64,000 nt of DNA from Senecio squalidus (lineage: Eukaryota > Streptophyta > Magnoliopsida > Asterales > Asteraceae), in assembly GCA_910822075.1 (NCBI GenBank), contig CAJVGC010000432.1, positions 28,924,589 to 28,988,588 of the forward strand. Reading direction: 5' to 3'. Within the stretch, counting starts at the first letter, position 1. Each line of letters starts with the position of its first letter. The position numbers and the translations under genes were made by a program. This document shows positions 45,687 to 57,100 of this stretch, piece after piece. The notes under the pieces are model-generated. The model saw only the letters and a program-made list of their open reading frames with translations. It ran no database searches and was not told where the DNA came from.

Positions 45687-48436
45687 TGATGACTTTACAA
45701 GATATACTTGGGTTTTCTTTCTTGGTACTAAAGATGAAACAGGTGATCATCTTCGAGCTTTCATAACACGCATTGAGAACAAGACAGAGAAGAAGGTGAA
45801 GATCATCCGATGGACAATGGGACAGAATTCAAGAATCAAGAGATGGATGAATTTTGCAGCATCAAAGGAATTGAACGTCAGCATAGTGCTCCACAAGCTC
45901 CTCAACAAAATGAAGTGGCAGAACGTAGAAACAGGACCCCATATGACTGCCTGCTATATCCAGAATCGACTATTGATTGTTAAATCACAAACTAAGACCC
46001 CATATGAGCTCTTTAATGAGAGAAAGCCATTCATAAGCTTCTTTAAACCATTTGGGTGTCCGTGTACAATCTTAAATACGAAGGAATATTTAGGGAAGTT
46101 TGATAGCAAGGTCTCTGATGGGTTTTTCGTAGGATACTCTACACAGAGCAAGGCTTACAGAGTCTACAACATCAAAACCAGGATTGTGGAGGAAAGAAAA
46201 AATGTTTCGTTCAACGAAAAGATTCTAAATGCCACTGGAGAAGGATCCGATTGGTTGTTTGATATTGATGAACTAACTCGTTCATTGAATGCTCATTTTA
46301 TAGGTCAACATGAAAAGCCATCAAACGCAGGTGTTAATACTTTTGAACCAGATACTACTGGGGAATCAGCTAATACTGATTATTCAGTTAACACTGATAA
46401 ACCAGTTCATACTGGTCCCTCAGGTAAAACTGGTCACCCAGTTAATACTGGACATTCACACGTCCCTACTAGTTCAACAGTTAATACTGGTGATCCCACC
46501 TCAAATGGTTCAAATGATAACTTCATCTTCTTTCCACCGATTAGCATTGATCCTCCAGGAATATTCAAGCCCGTCACCACTGACGCTGCAAGCTCTGAGG
46601 ATCAACACGCTGATACTGATCATGAAGACAGTCCTAAGGACGGTGAAGCTTTACTGACTGAGGAAGAGGATAAGTTAGTTAGTCCTACTCCAGCTGATAC
46701 TGATCAAACAGAGGAAGAAGTTTCCACTCCCACTTTTAATTCAAATGATCTTCCTGAACAAAATGATTCAAATCTAGATGAAGACATTCCGGTAGATCCA
46801 GTTCAAACCCATCGCATCAACAGAGAACATCCTTTGAACCAAGTTATTGGAGATGTTTTGTCCAATGTCAAAACAAGAAAAAAACTTCATCGTAGCTTTA
46901 ATGAATGTCTATTTGTATGTTTTCTTTCTCAAATGACTCCAAAGAAGATTGAACAAGCAATCAAGGATCCCATTTGGGTTGACGCAATGCAGGAAGAGCT
47001 CTTACAGTTCAAGCTACAGGCAGTATGGACACTTGTTGGGCTACCAAGTGAAAAACGTGTCATTGGTACCAAATGGATCTTCAAGAACAAAACTGACGAA
47101 CGGGGAATAGTAATCAAGAACAAAGCACGGTTGGTTGCTCAAGGGTACACCCAAGAAGAAGGGGTAGACTATGATGAAGTTTTTGCACTAGTTGCTAGAA
47201 TTGAAGCCATACGCATTTTCTTGGCATTTGCCTCCTTCAAAGGATTCAAGGTGTATCAAATGGACGTTAAAAGGGCCTTTCTGTATGGAAAATTTGAAGA
47301 GGAAGTATATGTATGTCAACCTCCAGGGTTTGAGGATCCTGATCATCCCGATATGGTATATAGGTTAGACAAAGCATTATATGGTCTTCACCAAGCTCCT
47401 TGTGCTTGGTATGACACTCTATCTGTTTATCTTCTCAAACACGACTTTCAGAGGGTTGCAATTGACAAAACACTTTTCGTCAAGACAGTTGGTGGTGATA
47501 TTATGCTAGTTCAAATATATGTCGACGACATCATCTTTGGTTCTACGAATGATCTTTTGTGCAAAGACTTTGAACTAGATAATGCACAAGAAATTCAAGA
47601 TGAGTTCCATGGGAGAATTGACTTTCTTCCTCGGTCTACAAGTCAAGCAGAGTCTCACTGGTATCTTTATTCACCAAGAAACGTATGTCAAAGATATTCT
47701 TGAGAAATTTGGCTATCAGGACGCCAAACCTGCGAGTACTCCGACAGAGACTCACAAGCATCTTGAGGCCGATTCTGAGGGGGAGGACGTGGATGAACAT
47801 CTCTACAGATCAATGATTGGATCATTAATGTACTTAACAGCATCTCATCCAGACATTATGTATAGTGTATGTGTATGTGCATGATATCAGACTCGTCCCA
47901 AGATTTCACATCTCACTGCTGTCAAGAGGATCTTTCGTTATCCAAAGGGAAAACCATGTTTGGGTTTATGGTATCCAAGAGATTATCCATTTGAGCACAT
48001 ATCGTACTCAGACAGTGACTATGGAGGAGAAAATCTTGACAGAAAGTCAACATCAGGAGGATGCAAATTCTTTGTATCACGTTTAATTTCATGGCAATGC
48101 AAGAAACAAACAAACTTATCCACATCCTCAACGGAAGCAGAATATGTTGCTGCATCAAGTTGTTGTGCACAGGTACTCTGGATTCAGAATCAAATGATGG
48201 ACTATGGTATTTACTATAGAAGTACCATAAGTATAGTCAACAATCCAGTCAAACATTCGAAAACTAAACACATCGAAATTCGATTTCATTTTATAAGATA
48301 TTGCAACGAAAAGAAGCTTATTCAAGTCGTCAAAGTTCATACTGATAATCAGTTTGGAGATTTGTGTACTAAAGCATTTGATGTAGGCAGGTTTACGTTC
48401 TTGATTAACGGTATTGGAATGATTAATCTTGCTTAA
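45687..48436 (+). pseudogene. Copia pol: integrase, RT and RNase H, with frameshifts
   Basis: After the MITE the integrase core resumes (TDDFTRYTWVFFL). From about 45811 to 45935 the integrase reading moves to another frame, and some sequence after the NRT motif is missing before CYIQNR. A hydrophilic spacer (about 46290-46800) has degenerate repeats reading VNTG/VNTD, encoded by GTTAATACTGG-like units. RT follows: WIFKNKTDERG, ARLVAQGYTQEEGVDYDEVFA, MDVKRAFLYG, YGLHQAPCAWY and the catalytic YVDD (47518-47529). A frameshift near 47600 moves the RT end to 47582-47884, and another separates RNase H (47960-48436: STSGGCKFFVSRLISWQCKKQ, STSSTEAEYVA). Motif order integrase-RT-RNase H defines Ty1/copia. 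The large open frame from 45574 begins inside the MITE, which is coincidental. Confidence 0.85.
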
Positions 48437-48879
48437 CCATTTTCTTGTAAAATGATGAATTAAATTTTGTTTGTATCTTGTGTGTGTTTAAGTTAATACT
48501 GGTCATTGGTACTGTCATGAGTTAATACTGTTGTTACATACTACGAGTAAATCTTGATACTGGCAACAGTTAATACTGGTAATTATTATTTGAACAGTTA
48601 CTATTGATCCTTTCCATTGGCTGTGTGTTAGTACTGCCAGTTGAAAAATTTTGGCAGGAAACTTAATACTGCCAAGTGGGAAGTTGGTTATTTTGTTTTG
48701 TGTGCAGGGGGCAATTGGTATAAATGGGGAATGAAATGACTAATTGAATTCCATTCGAACTACACTTTCGCTCTGTCTCAAATTGGAAAATTCCCAAAAT
48801 AAAAGGAAACCCTCTAATCACAAACCCTCTTCTTCCACAAACCCTAAATCGCTCATTCATCATTAAAATCTCAACATCA
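48437..48879 (+). other. Spacer between copia pol and the extra ORF
   Basis: Non-coding. It contains at least six copies of a GTTAATACTGG-like motif (for example near 48492, 48522, 48571, 48629, 48661), resembling the units that encode VNTG in pol. A pyrimidine-rich stretch precedes the next ATG at 48880. Confidence 0.6.
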
Positions 48880-50139
48880 ATGGCTGAACAAGAACAACAA
48901 GTACCACAAGAAGAACAAGAGCACCAGGAACTTAACTTCGGTTTAGTCCATAACATTTCCGCCGATCTTACTCTCTATGAAGATGCCGCAGACTTCCATC
49001 AAATGATTCGATTCTTCAGGCGGTCATACATACGTTATGCTTTAACGGTTAACCCCCCGGTTAATGAAAAGCACATTAGGGAATTTTGGGCAACTGCTAC
49101 TCTTGAAAATAGAAATAATCAAGAATGCATTTGTGCTGTCATTGACAAGAAGGAGATAGTCGTTACGGAGGCTACCATTCGGACTCATCTAGTCCTCAAC
49201 GACGGAGCAGGTATATCTTCTATTCCCAATAATGAACTTTTTAACATCTTTGAAAGAATGGGGTATGAGGGAAATCTTACTAAATTCACTTTTCAAAAGG
49301 CACTTCTCTCACCCCAATGGAGATATATGGTACATGTTTTACAACAATGTATCTCCAAAAAGCGATACACCTGGAACGAATTTAATACTACCATAGCCAC
49401 TGCTATGGCATGTCTTGCAACAAACAGGGTATTCAACTTTTCAAACATGATCTTCAATGACTTAAAGTTCAATATTGCACATGTGGAAAATAAGTTTTTA
49501 ATGTATCCAAGGTTTTTAACTGTCATATTTAATAAGGATATTAAAAATTTTTCAAAAGAGGGAGATGTTCTCATCATGGACTGTCATACATCGAAAACTT
49601 TTTCTAACATGAGGAGAACATCCAAAAAATTTTCTGGGAAAGTGACACCACTGTTCTCTAATATGGTGGGTGTCACTGTAACATCCGGTGAAGGACCAAG
49701 TATCCCACTTGAGTCTCAACCCACCCCATCCACTTCATTATCTGAACATGTTACGAAACCCAAAAAGAGTGCGTCTAGTGCACCATCCCCAACCACTCAA
49801 AATGCACCTCAGAAGGAGCATGCCCCAAAGTCCAAGCAGGGTCCTTCACCTCTTGGACCTAAAACCAAACAATTTAAACCAGTGGTGAAACAAGCAAAGA
49901 AGGTGGTCCATAAGGAGCGGGGAGACCATGTTGAACGGGCTCACACTACTGCTGCTTTACATCGTGATGCTCAGGGCAGTGTGATAGGAAATAAGACCCA
50001 ATCAACGGCAACTCTTAATGAGGATGTATCTCAGGATTCTTCTTCAAGAGGTACATTAGGGAATTTTGGGCAACTTCTACTCTTGAAAATAGAAATAATC
50101 AAGAATGCATTCGTGCTGTCATTGACAAGAAGGAGATAG
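48880..50139 (+). pseudogene. Sirevirus extra ORF, N-terminal part (first copy)
   Basis: ORF of unknown function placed after pol, the position of the envelope-like or additional ORF of Sireviruses. ATG 48880 follows a long non-coding spacer. Residues 1-25 are Glu/Gln rich. The conserved domain (~30-230) contains RYALTVNPPV, FWATATLENR, SPQWRYMVHVLQQC, AMACLATNRVF and KFLMYPRFL. I associate this domain with many Asteraceae hypothetical proteins, often labelled longin-like; that label is not supported by anything I can see. A Pro/Ser/Lys-rich segment follows. No signal peptide or clear membrane helix is visible, so an envelope role is doubtful. True coding sequence ends at the duplication junction (50055), after which the frame is wrong and stops at 50139. 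Confidence 0.75.
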
Positions 50140-51034
50140 TCGTTACGGAGGCTACCATTCGGACTCATCTAGTCCTCAACGACGGAGCAGGTATATCTTC
50201 TATTCCCAATAATGAACTTTTTAACATCTTTGAAAGAATGGGGTATGAGGGAAGTCTTACTAAATTCACTTTTCAAAAGACACTTCTCTCACCCCAATGG
50301 AGATATATGGTACATATTTTACAACAATGTATCTCCAAAACCCGATACACCTGGAACGAATTTAATACTACCATAGCCACTGCTATGGCATGTCTTGCAA
50401 CAAACAGGGTATTCACCTTTTCAAACATGATCTTCAATGACTTAAAGTTCAATATTGCACATGTGGAAAATAAGTTTTTAATGTATCCAAGGTTTTTAAC
50501 AGTCATATTTAATAAGGATATTAAAAATCTTTCCAAAGAGGGAGATGTTCTCATCATGGACTGTCATACATCGAAAACTTTTTCTAACATTAGGAGAACA
50601 TCCAAAAATTTTTCTGGGAAAGTGACACCACTGTTCTCTAATATGGTGGGTGTCATTGTAACATCCGGTGAAGGACCAAGTATCCCACTTGAGTCTCAAC
50701 CCACCCCATCCACTTCATCATCTGAACATGTTACGAAACCCAAAAAGAGTGCGTCTAGTGCACCATCCATAACCACTCAAAATGTACCTCAGAAGGAGCA
50801 TGCCCCAAAGGCCAAGCAGGGTCCTTCACCTCTTGGACCTAAAACCAAACAATTTAAACCAGTGGTGAAACAGGCAAAGAAGGTGGTCTATAAGGAGCGG
50901 GGAGACCATGTTGAACGGGCTCACACTACTGCTGCTTCACATCGTGATGCTCAGGGCAGTGTGATTGGAAATAAGACCCAATCAACGGCAACTCTTAATG
51001 AGGATGTATCTCAGGATTCATCTTCAAGAGGTAC
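49075..51034 (+). repeat. 980-bp direct tandem duplication inside the extra ORF
   Basis: Unit 1 49075-50054 and unit 2 50055-51034, both starting ATTAGGGAATTTTGGG, differ at only about two dozen positions by eye. Junctions share just AC. As 980 is not a multiple of three, the duplication breaks the reading frame. Confidence 0.88.
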
Positions 51035-51611
51035 CTGGCGCCAAGAAACCAAGGGGGAGGGTGATGCAACTGCTAGGCAGGGGGCACCCTGTACATCCGA
51101 GGAACTGCCCACTGTTGGTACTCAACAGCAGGGTGGGGAGGATAGATATAACTATACTCAAATCGAATTGCTGGATATGTGTACCAAATTTATCATAAAG
51201 GTGGAGGGACAGGAGGAAGAGATTAAACGATTGAAGAAGCTTGTGTCACGTTTAGTTCAAGAAGTCAAAGTTTGTAGACTTGTCATGAAGAAGGGAGGTA
51301 AAAGGAAAATTAGAAAACAAGATGCAAAGACAGCTGGTAAAAAGAATGCAAAGACAGAAGGGGAGAATGTTGCCTCTAAGGGGGAGATGAATGAAGAGAA
51401 GGAAGATGAACCTGAAACAGAGGTTCCAATAGTTGAAAAAGAGGTTCCAATAGTTGAAACAGAGGTCCCAAGGTCTGAAACTGCAGATTTTATGGAAGCA
51501 AATGGTGATAATAATGGCGATACTCAAAAGGCTCCTGAAAAGGTAGATGAAATCTTGTTGGGCATTGCTAAGATAAACATTGAAGAGAATGTTGAGAAGG
51601 AAACAACTTAG
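50055..51611 (+). pseudogene. Sirevirus extra ORF, second duplicated copy and start of the helical region
   Basis: The frame is open through 50238-51611 (457 codons from the first internal Met). It repeats the conserved domain from MGYEGSLTKF onward, then the Pro/Lys-rich segment. Past the duplication end at 51034 it continues uniquely with a Lys/Glu-rich, probably coiled-coil stretch containing repeats of EVPIVEKEVPIVETEV near 51420-51465. It ends at TAG 51609. This copy lacks the N-terminal ~65 residues. Confidence 0.72.
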
Positions 51612-52944
51612 AAGACAACTACAATTGAATCACCAACTTGACTGGTGAGAAGCAAGCAGCTAGTACTGGTGAAGTCATGACTGATGATTCAACCTTAGCA
51701 TCTCAACTTGACAAGATTAAAGATGAGAAGGCTAAGAAAGAAAATGAGAAAGCTGAAGCTCTAAGAAAGGAACAAATAGCTGATGCAGTTGCACGCCAAA
51801 GAAAAGCAGCAGCTATGCAACAAAAGGAAAAACCTGTCACATTTGTTGAATCTGCAGGTACTCAAGAAGATGCTCCTCGTGAGGCAAAGAAGATAAGAAC
51901 TGGGTATATTACAACAAAGAAGGAACGACTTCAAATGGTTGATCTTGATGACCCAGAACATACAAACAAAGGAAAAGGCCAGGCAGTGGAGAAATCCAAG
52001 GAAGAGAAGGAGGAGGAAGAAAGGCAAAAGAAACAAAAGATTGCTGAAGAACGAGATGAAAGGAATATGCTAGCAGAACTGGAAAGAGAAAGAATGGAGC
52101 AGGAAAGAGCCACTGCTGAGCTGTTAAAATAGAGCAAGAAGATCAAAATGCAGAACAAAAACCTACTCAAGTAGAGAGAGAAAGATTGTAGAAGATTGCA
52201 GAAGAGGATGTTGTTCATGCACAGAAAAGGGCTGATGAGCAAATCCAAGATGAGCTCAAACTTAAAGCTCAAGAAAAGGAAGATGCTGAGCTGGCCCAGA
52301 AGATCCTCGACAGAGATGAACTCTTGTTACAAAAGAAGAGAATAGAAGAAGAAAGAAGCAAGAGCACCATTAAAAGAAACAAAATAAGAGCAGAGGACAA
52401 AAAGATATATACTAATTTCTTGAAATCTACTGGGAAATACAGTGGTAAGTAGTTGGGGCGTATGAAGCTTGATAATGTATTGTCATTATACATCAAGGAA
52501 AAACGTATTTTGAAGGCTGCTCAAGAAAAGGCATCATTGGAGAGAGAAAGGCAAGAAAGGGAAAGGGAGCGAGCTCTCAAAGCTGCACGAGATAGAGGAT
52601 ACAAAGTGGTCCATTTTGGTAAAAAGAAGGAAGTTGGACCAAGAATGGAGAAAGAAAAAGCTCAACCACAGTTTGTGCCGATGAAAAGAAGGTATCCAGG
52701 TGACATTCCTACTGCTAAAAGGTCAAGACCAACAGTAGAAACTGTTAATTCTGGTACACAAAGAAAGGAAGGTACTGGTAAAACTAGAGTTGAGCAAGAA
52801 AAGAAATCTACAGGTCAAAGTTCTCAGGGCAATGATCAAGAGAATGAAGCTGAAAAGGAGGAAGAGAAACCAAAAATTGTCCACGTCAAACTAGAAGATA
52901 TTTATGGAAATTTTTTGTTTGGGTGTACCCGAAGTCTCAAATGA
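51612..52944 (+). pseudogene. Sirevirus extra ORF, charged helical middle part in several frames
   Basis: Open pieces 51638-52132 and 52453-52944, with the stretch between broken by stops near 52132, 52190 and 52450. Composition is very rich in Lys, Glu, Arg and Gln with heptad-like runs (for example EKEEEERQKKQK), so coiled coil is likely. The last piece is Lys/Arg rich. Changes of frame show decay. Confidence 0.65.
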
Positions 52945-52952
52945 ACAGGTGA

Positions 52953-53534
52953 ATGAGGCTGCTGAAAGGGTTTTTTGATGATATGAAAACTCTGGTCATA
53001 CACTCTGAAGATATGAATTGTGCAGCAACTTTCTCTGAAGTACCTATTGTGAAATGGTTTGCAGTGGTGATAAATGGCAAAAATGGGTATAAAGTTGTTC
53101 GAGAAGATAAGAGCATCAGGGTATATTACAGTCATCTTGAGATTTTCAGGAACATAAGTCGTCAAGACTTAGTGGATCTGTTCCTCATTGGTTGCAGAGA
53201 TTACAATAATGGCAAAGGTATTGTTCTTGATCATAATGATTTACTGATGGAAGTACTTGAAGTCATTTTTGAGCCCGAGAATGTTCCCGAGAAGGTAATA
53301 AAGTTTACTCCAGTCTTAGAATGGATTCATTATGAGAGATTTGGAGTATATTCATTGAGCAGAAGTGATGGCTCAACTGATTACTTTTTGGTGGAAAAGG
53401 AATACAAGCACGGTGTCAATGTCATGATTAATATGCTAAATATCAAGTTGAAAGCCAATCAAGATTCAAAAGAAGCTATTCAACTACTTTGGAAGATTAG
53501 ATGCCAGCGTACTGATCATAGAAACTCGATGTAG
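52953..53534 (+). pseudogene. Sirevirus extra ORF, C-terminal domain
   Basis: 193 codons in a new frame relative to the previous piece. It carries a compact domain with YKVVREDKSIRVYYSHLEIF, NISRQDLVDLFLIG and VEKEYKHGVNVMINMLNIKL, the kind of C-terminal domain I associate with the same Asteraceae retroelement proteins. It ends at TAG 53532. The 3' LTR follows 86 bp later. Function unknown. Confidence 0.68.
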
Positions 53535-53607
53535 CCAGGTAAATGTATTGGCAACATTCTCCATGTTTTGCAATGAAGAAACTTGTGCAGTTAGGTGAAT
53601 GCAGAAG

Positions 53608-53620
53608 TTTAGGGGGAGAT
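53608..53620 (+). promoter_or_regulatory. Polypurine tract of the copia element
   Basis: TTTAGGGGGAGAT immediately precedes the LTR start TGTTGGG, a very common copia arrangement. Confidence 0.85.
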
Positions 53621-54195
53621 TGTTGGGTTTATAAGGTTTTAATACTGTTTGTGTTAGTTAGTACTGGGAACAATTTTGTTAATATTGGTAAGTAATAATA
53701 TTGGTGATCAAGTTTGAAGATTACTACTCGCAGACTACTATAACTAACATAAGACTGGTGATAGTTTATACTGGCTGCATGGAATGCATGGCGAGAGTTT
53801 CTACTGTTGCGCTTGTTAGTACTGTTTATGTGATAGATTTTGTTAGCGCATTTAAAGGAGATAATTATGTAAACAATATATTGATATTTATCTTCATAGA
53901 TTTCTTTAGATTTAACCTAATTGTGATTAGGGTTCCCTCAAGGTCTATATATATAGATCCTTGTGTCGTTTGTAAACACACGTCTGTTAACGATAATTAT
54001 TCTTAATAGATTGAGGTTGTTGGTGAAAACTCTTGTGTTCTTAATTATTAACGTTTGTGTTCATATATATATATACATAAACCGTTAATCAATTAACCCT
54101 TGTTAATATCAAAGTGTTGATCCGCTGCAACTTCTTTGATAGATCTAGATCTACACAATTGTATTTATACAAGTATATTTCGACAGATCCTAACA
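53621..54195 (+). mobile_element. 3' LTR of the copia element
   Basis: 575 bp, TGTTGGGTTT to GATCCTAACA; the ends form the expected short inverted repeat. It contains several TTAxTACTGG-like motifs like those in pol and the spacer. The next five bases CTTAG belong to the satellite and should be the target duplication; the 5' LTR is outside the window. Confidence 0.88.
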
Positions 54196-57100
54196 CTTAG
54201 CATTATCATTATCCGGGCGAAAATGACGTCATCCTTCGTCTTTGAAATTGATTATTTCTTTTACCCTGAATTTGTGGTTTCAAATTTGGCAAAGTTACCT
54301 TCAAATAAAGAAGAAAAAAATTCAAATTATGCGAAAAATGAGGTCATCGTTCGCATTATCGTTATAAGAGCAAAAATGACGTCATCCTTTGTCTTTAAAA
54401 TTGATTATTTCATATTTCCTAAAATTTGAAGGTTCATATTATACGAAAGTTACATTCAACATAAAAAACTCAAATCATGCGAAATATGACGTCATCTTTC
54501 GCATTATCATTATCCGAACGAAAATGACGTCATCTTTCCTCCTTGAAATTATATGTTCCTTTTACCCTATATTTGTAGGATACAATTTTGTAAGGTTACC
54601 TTCAACTAAAGAAAATAAGTCAAATTATACGAAAATTGACGTCATCGTTCGGATAAATCGTTATTAGAACACAAAGGAAATCATCTTTCCTCTTTAAAAT
54701 CTGATTATTTCATATTTTATTTGTAGGTTCGTATTACGCTAAGTCTCCTTCAACTAAAAAATAAATCAAATTATTCGAAAAATGACGTCATTCTTAGCAT
54801 TATCATTATGTGAACGAAAATGACGTCATCCTTCCTATTTGAAATTGATTATTTTTTTACCCTTAATTTGTAGTTTCCAATTTTAAAAAGTTACCTTCAA
54901 CTTAACCAAAAAAAGTCAAATTAAGCGAAAATTACGTCATCTTTCGCATTATCATTACTAGAACGAAATTTACGTCATCCTTTCTCTTTAAAACTGATTA
55001 TTTCATATTATCAAATATTTGTAGGTTTGTATTATGCAAAATCACCTTCAACTAAAAAGTAAATCAAATTATGCGAAAAATGACCTCATCATTCCTCTTT
55101 GAAATTTATTATTTCTTTTACCCTAAAATTGTAGTTTCCAATTTTTTATAGTTACCTTCTACTAAAGAAAACAAAGTCCAATTATATGAAAAATGACGTA
55201 ATCCTTATTTTTAAAAGAACCAAAATGTCGTCACCCTTCCTCTTTAAAATAGATTATTTCATATTCCCTAATATTTGAAAGTTCATGTTATGCCAAAGTT
55301 ACCTTCAACATAAAGAAAAAAACCAAATTATGCGAAATATGACCTTATCTTTCGCATTATCATTATCCGAACGAAAATGACGTCATCTTTCCTCTTTGAA
55401 ATAAATGTTTCTTTTACCATAAATTTGTAGGATACAATTTTACCAAGTTACCTTCAACTTAAGAGAAATAAGTCAATTTATGCGAAAACATATGTCACCG
55501 TTCGAAAAATGACATCATCCTTAGCATTATCATTATCCGGGCGAAAATGACGTCATCCTTCGTCTTAGAAATTGATTATATTCTTTTACTCTGAATTTGT
55601 GGTTTCTAATTTGCCAAAGTGACCTTCAAGTAACGAAGAAAAAAAAAGTCAACTTATGCGAAAAATGACGTCAACAATCGCATTATAGTTATAAGAAGAA
55701 AAAAAATGACGTCATCGTTCCTCTTTAAAATTGATTAATTCATATTTCCTAAAATTTGAAGATTTATTTTATGCGAAAGTTACATTCAACATAAAAAACT
55801 CAATTCATGCGAAATATGACGTCATCTTTCGCATTATCATTATCCGAAGACGTCATCTTTTCTCCTTCAAATTATATGTTTCTTTTACCCTATATTTGTA
55901 GAATACAATTTTGTAACATTACCTTCAGCTAAAGAAAATAAGTCAAATTATACGAAAAGTGACGTCATCGTTCGCATAAATTGTTATTAAAACAAAAAGG
56001 AAATCATCTTTCCTCTTTAAAACTAATTATTTCATATTTTATTTGTAGGTTCGTATTACGCTAAGTCTCCTTCAACTAAAAAATAAATCAAATTATTCGA
56101 AAAATGACGTCATTCTTAGCATTATCATTATCCGAACGAAAATGACGTCATCCTTCCTATTTGAAATTGATTATTTTTTTAACCTTGATTTGTAGTTTCC
56201 AATTTTGAAAAGTTACATTCAACTTAACAAAAAATAGTCAAATTGAGCGAAAATGACGTCATCTTTCGCATTTTCATTATCCGAACGAAAATGACGTCAT
56301 CATTTTTCTTTAAAACTGATTATTTCATATTATTAAATATTTGTATGTTCGTATTATGCAAAATCACCTTCAACTAAAAAGCAAATCAAATTATGCAAAA
56401 AATAACCTCATCCTTCTTTTTTCAAATTGATTATTTCTTTTACCCTAAAATTGTAGTTTCTAATTTTTTAAAGTTACCTTCAACTAAAGAAAACAAAGTC
56501 CAATTATACGAAAAATGACGTCATCGTTCGTATTATCGTTAAAAGAACCAAAATGACGTCATCCTTCCTCTTTAAAATAGATTATTTCATATTCCCTAAT
56601 ATTTGAAAGTTCATACTATGCCAAAGTTACCTTCAACATAAAAAAAATCAAATTATGCGAAATTGACGTCATCTTTCGCATTATCATTATCCGAACGAAA
56701 ATGACGTCATCTTTCCTCTTTGAAATTAAATGTTTCTTTTACTATATATTTGAAGGATACAATTTTGCAAGTTACCATCAACTAAAGAAAAATAAGTCAA
56801 TTGATGCGAAATCAATTCGTCACCGTTCGAAAAATGACATCATCCTTAGCATTATCATTATCCGGGCGAAAATGAAGTCATCCTTCGTCTTTGAAATTGA
56901 TTATTTCTTTTACCCTGAATTTGTGGTTTTTAATTTGGCAAAGTTACCTTCAACTAAAGAAGAAATAAAAAAGTACAATTATGCGAAAAATAACGTCATC
57001 GTTCGCATTATTGTTATAAGAAGAAAGATGACGTCATCCTTCCTCTTTAAAATTGATTATTTCATATTCCCTAAAATTTGAAGGTTCATATTATGCGAAA

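Noticed and set aside
48880..50139. Classical viral envelope glycoprotein
   Set aside because: No signal peptide, membrane anchor or cysteine-rich ectodomain is visible in the frame; only its position after pol is envelope-like.
54136..57081. Short ORFs of 92-126 codons across the satellite
   Set aside because: They only translate satellite monomers, and repeat with the monomer period.
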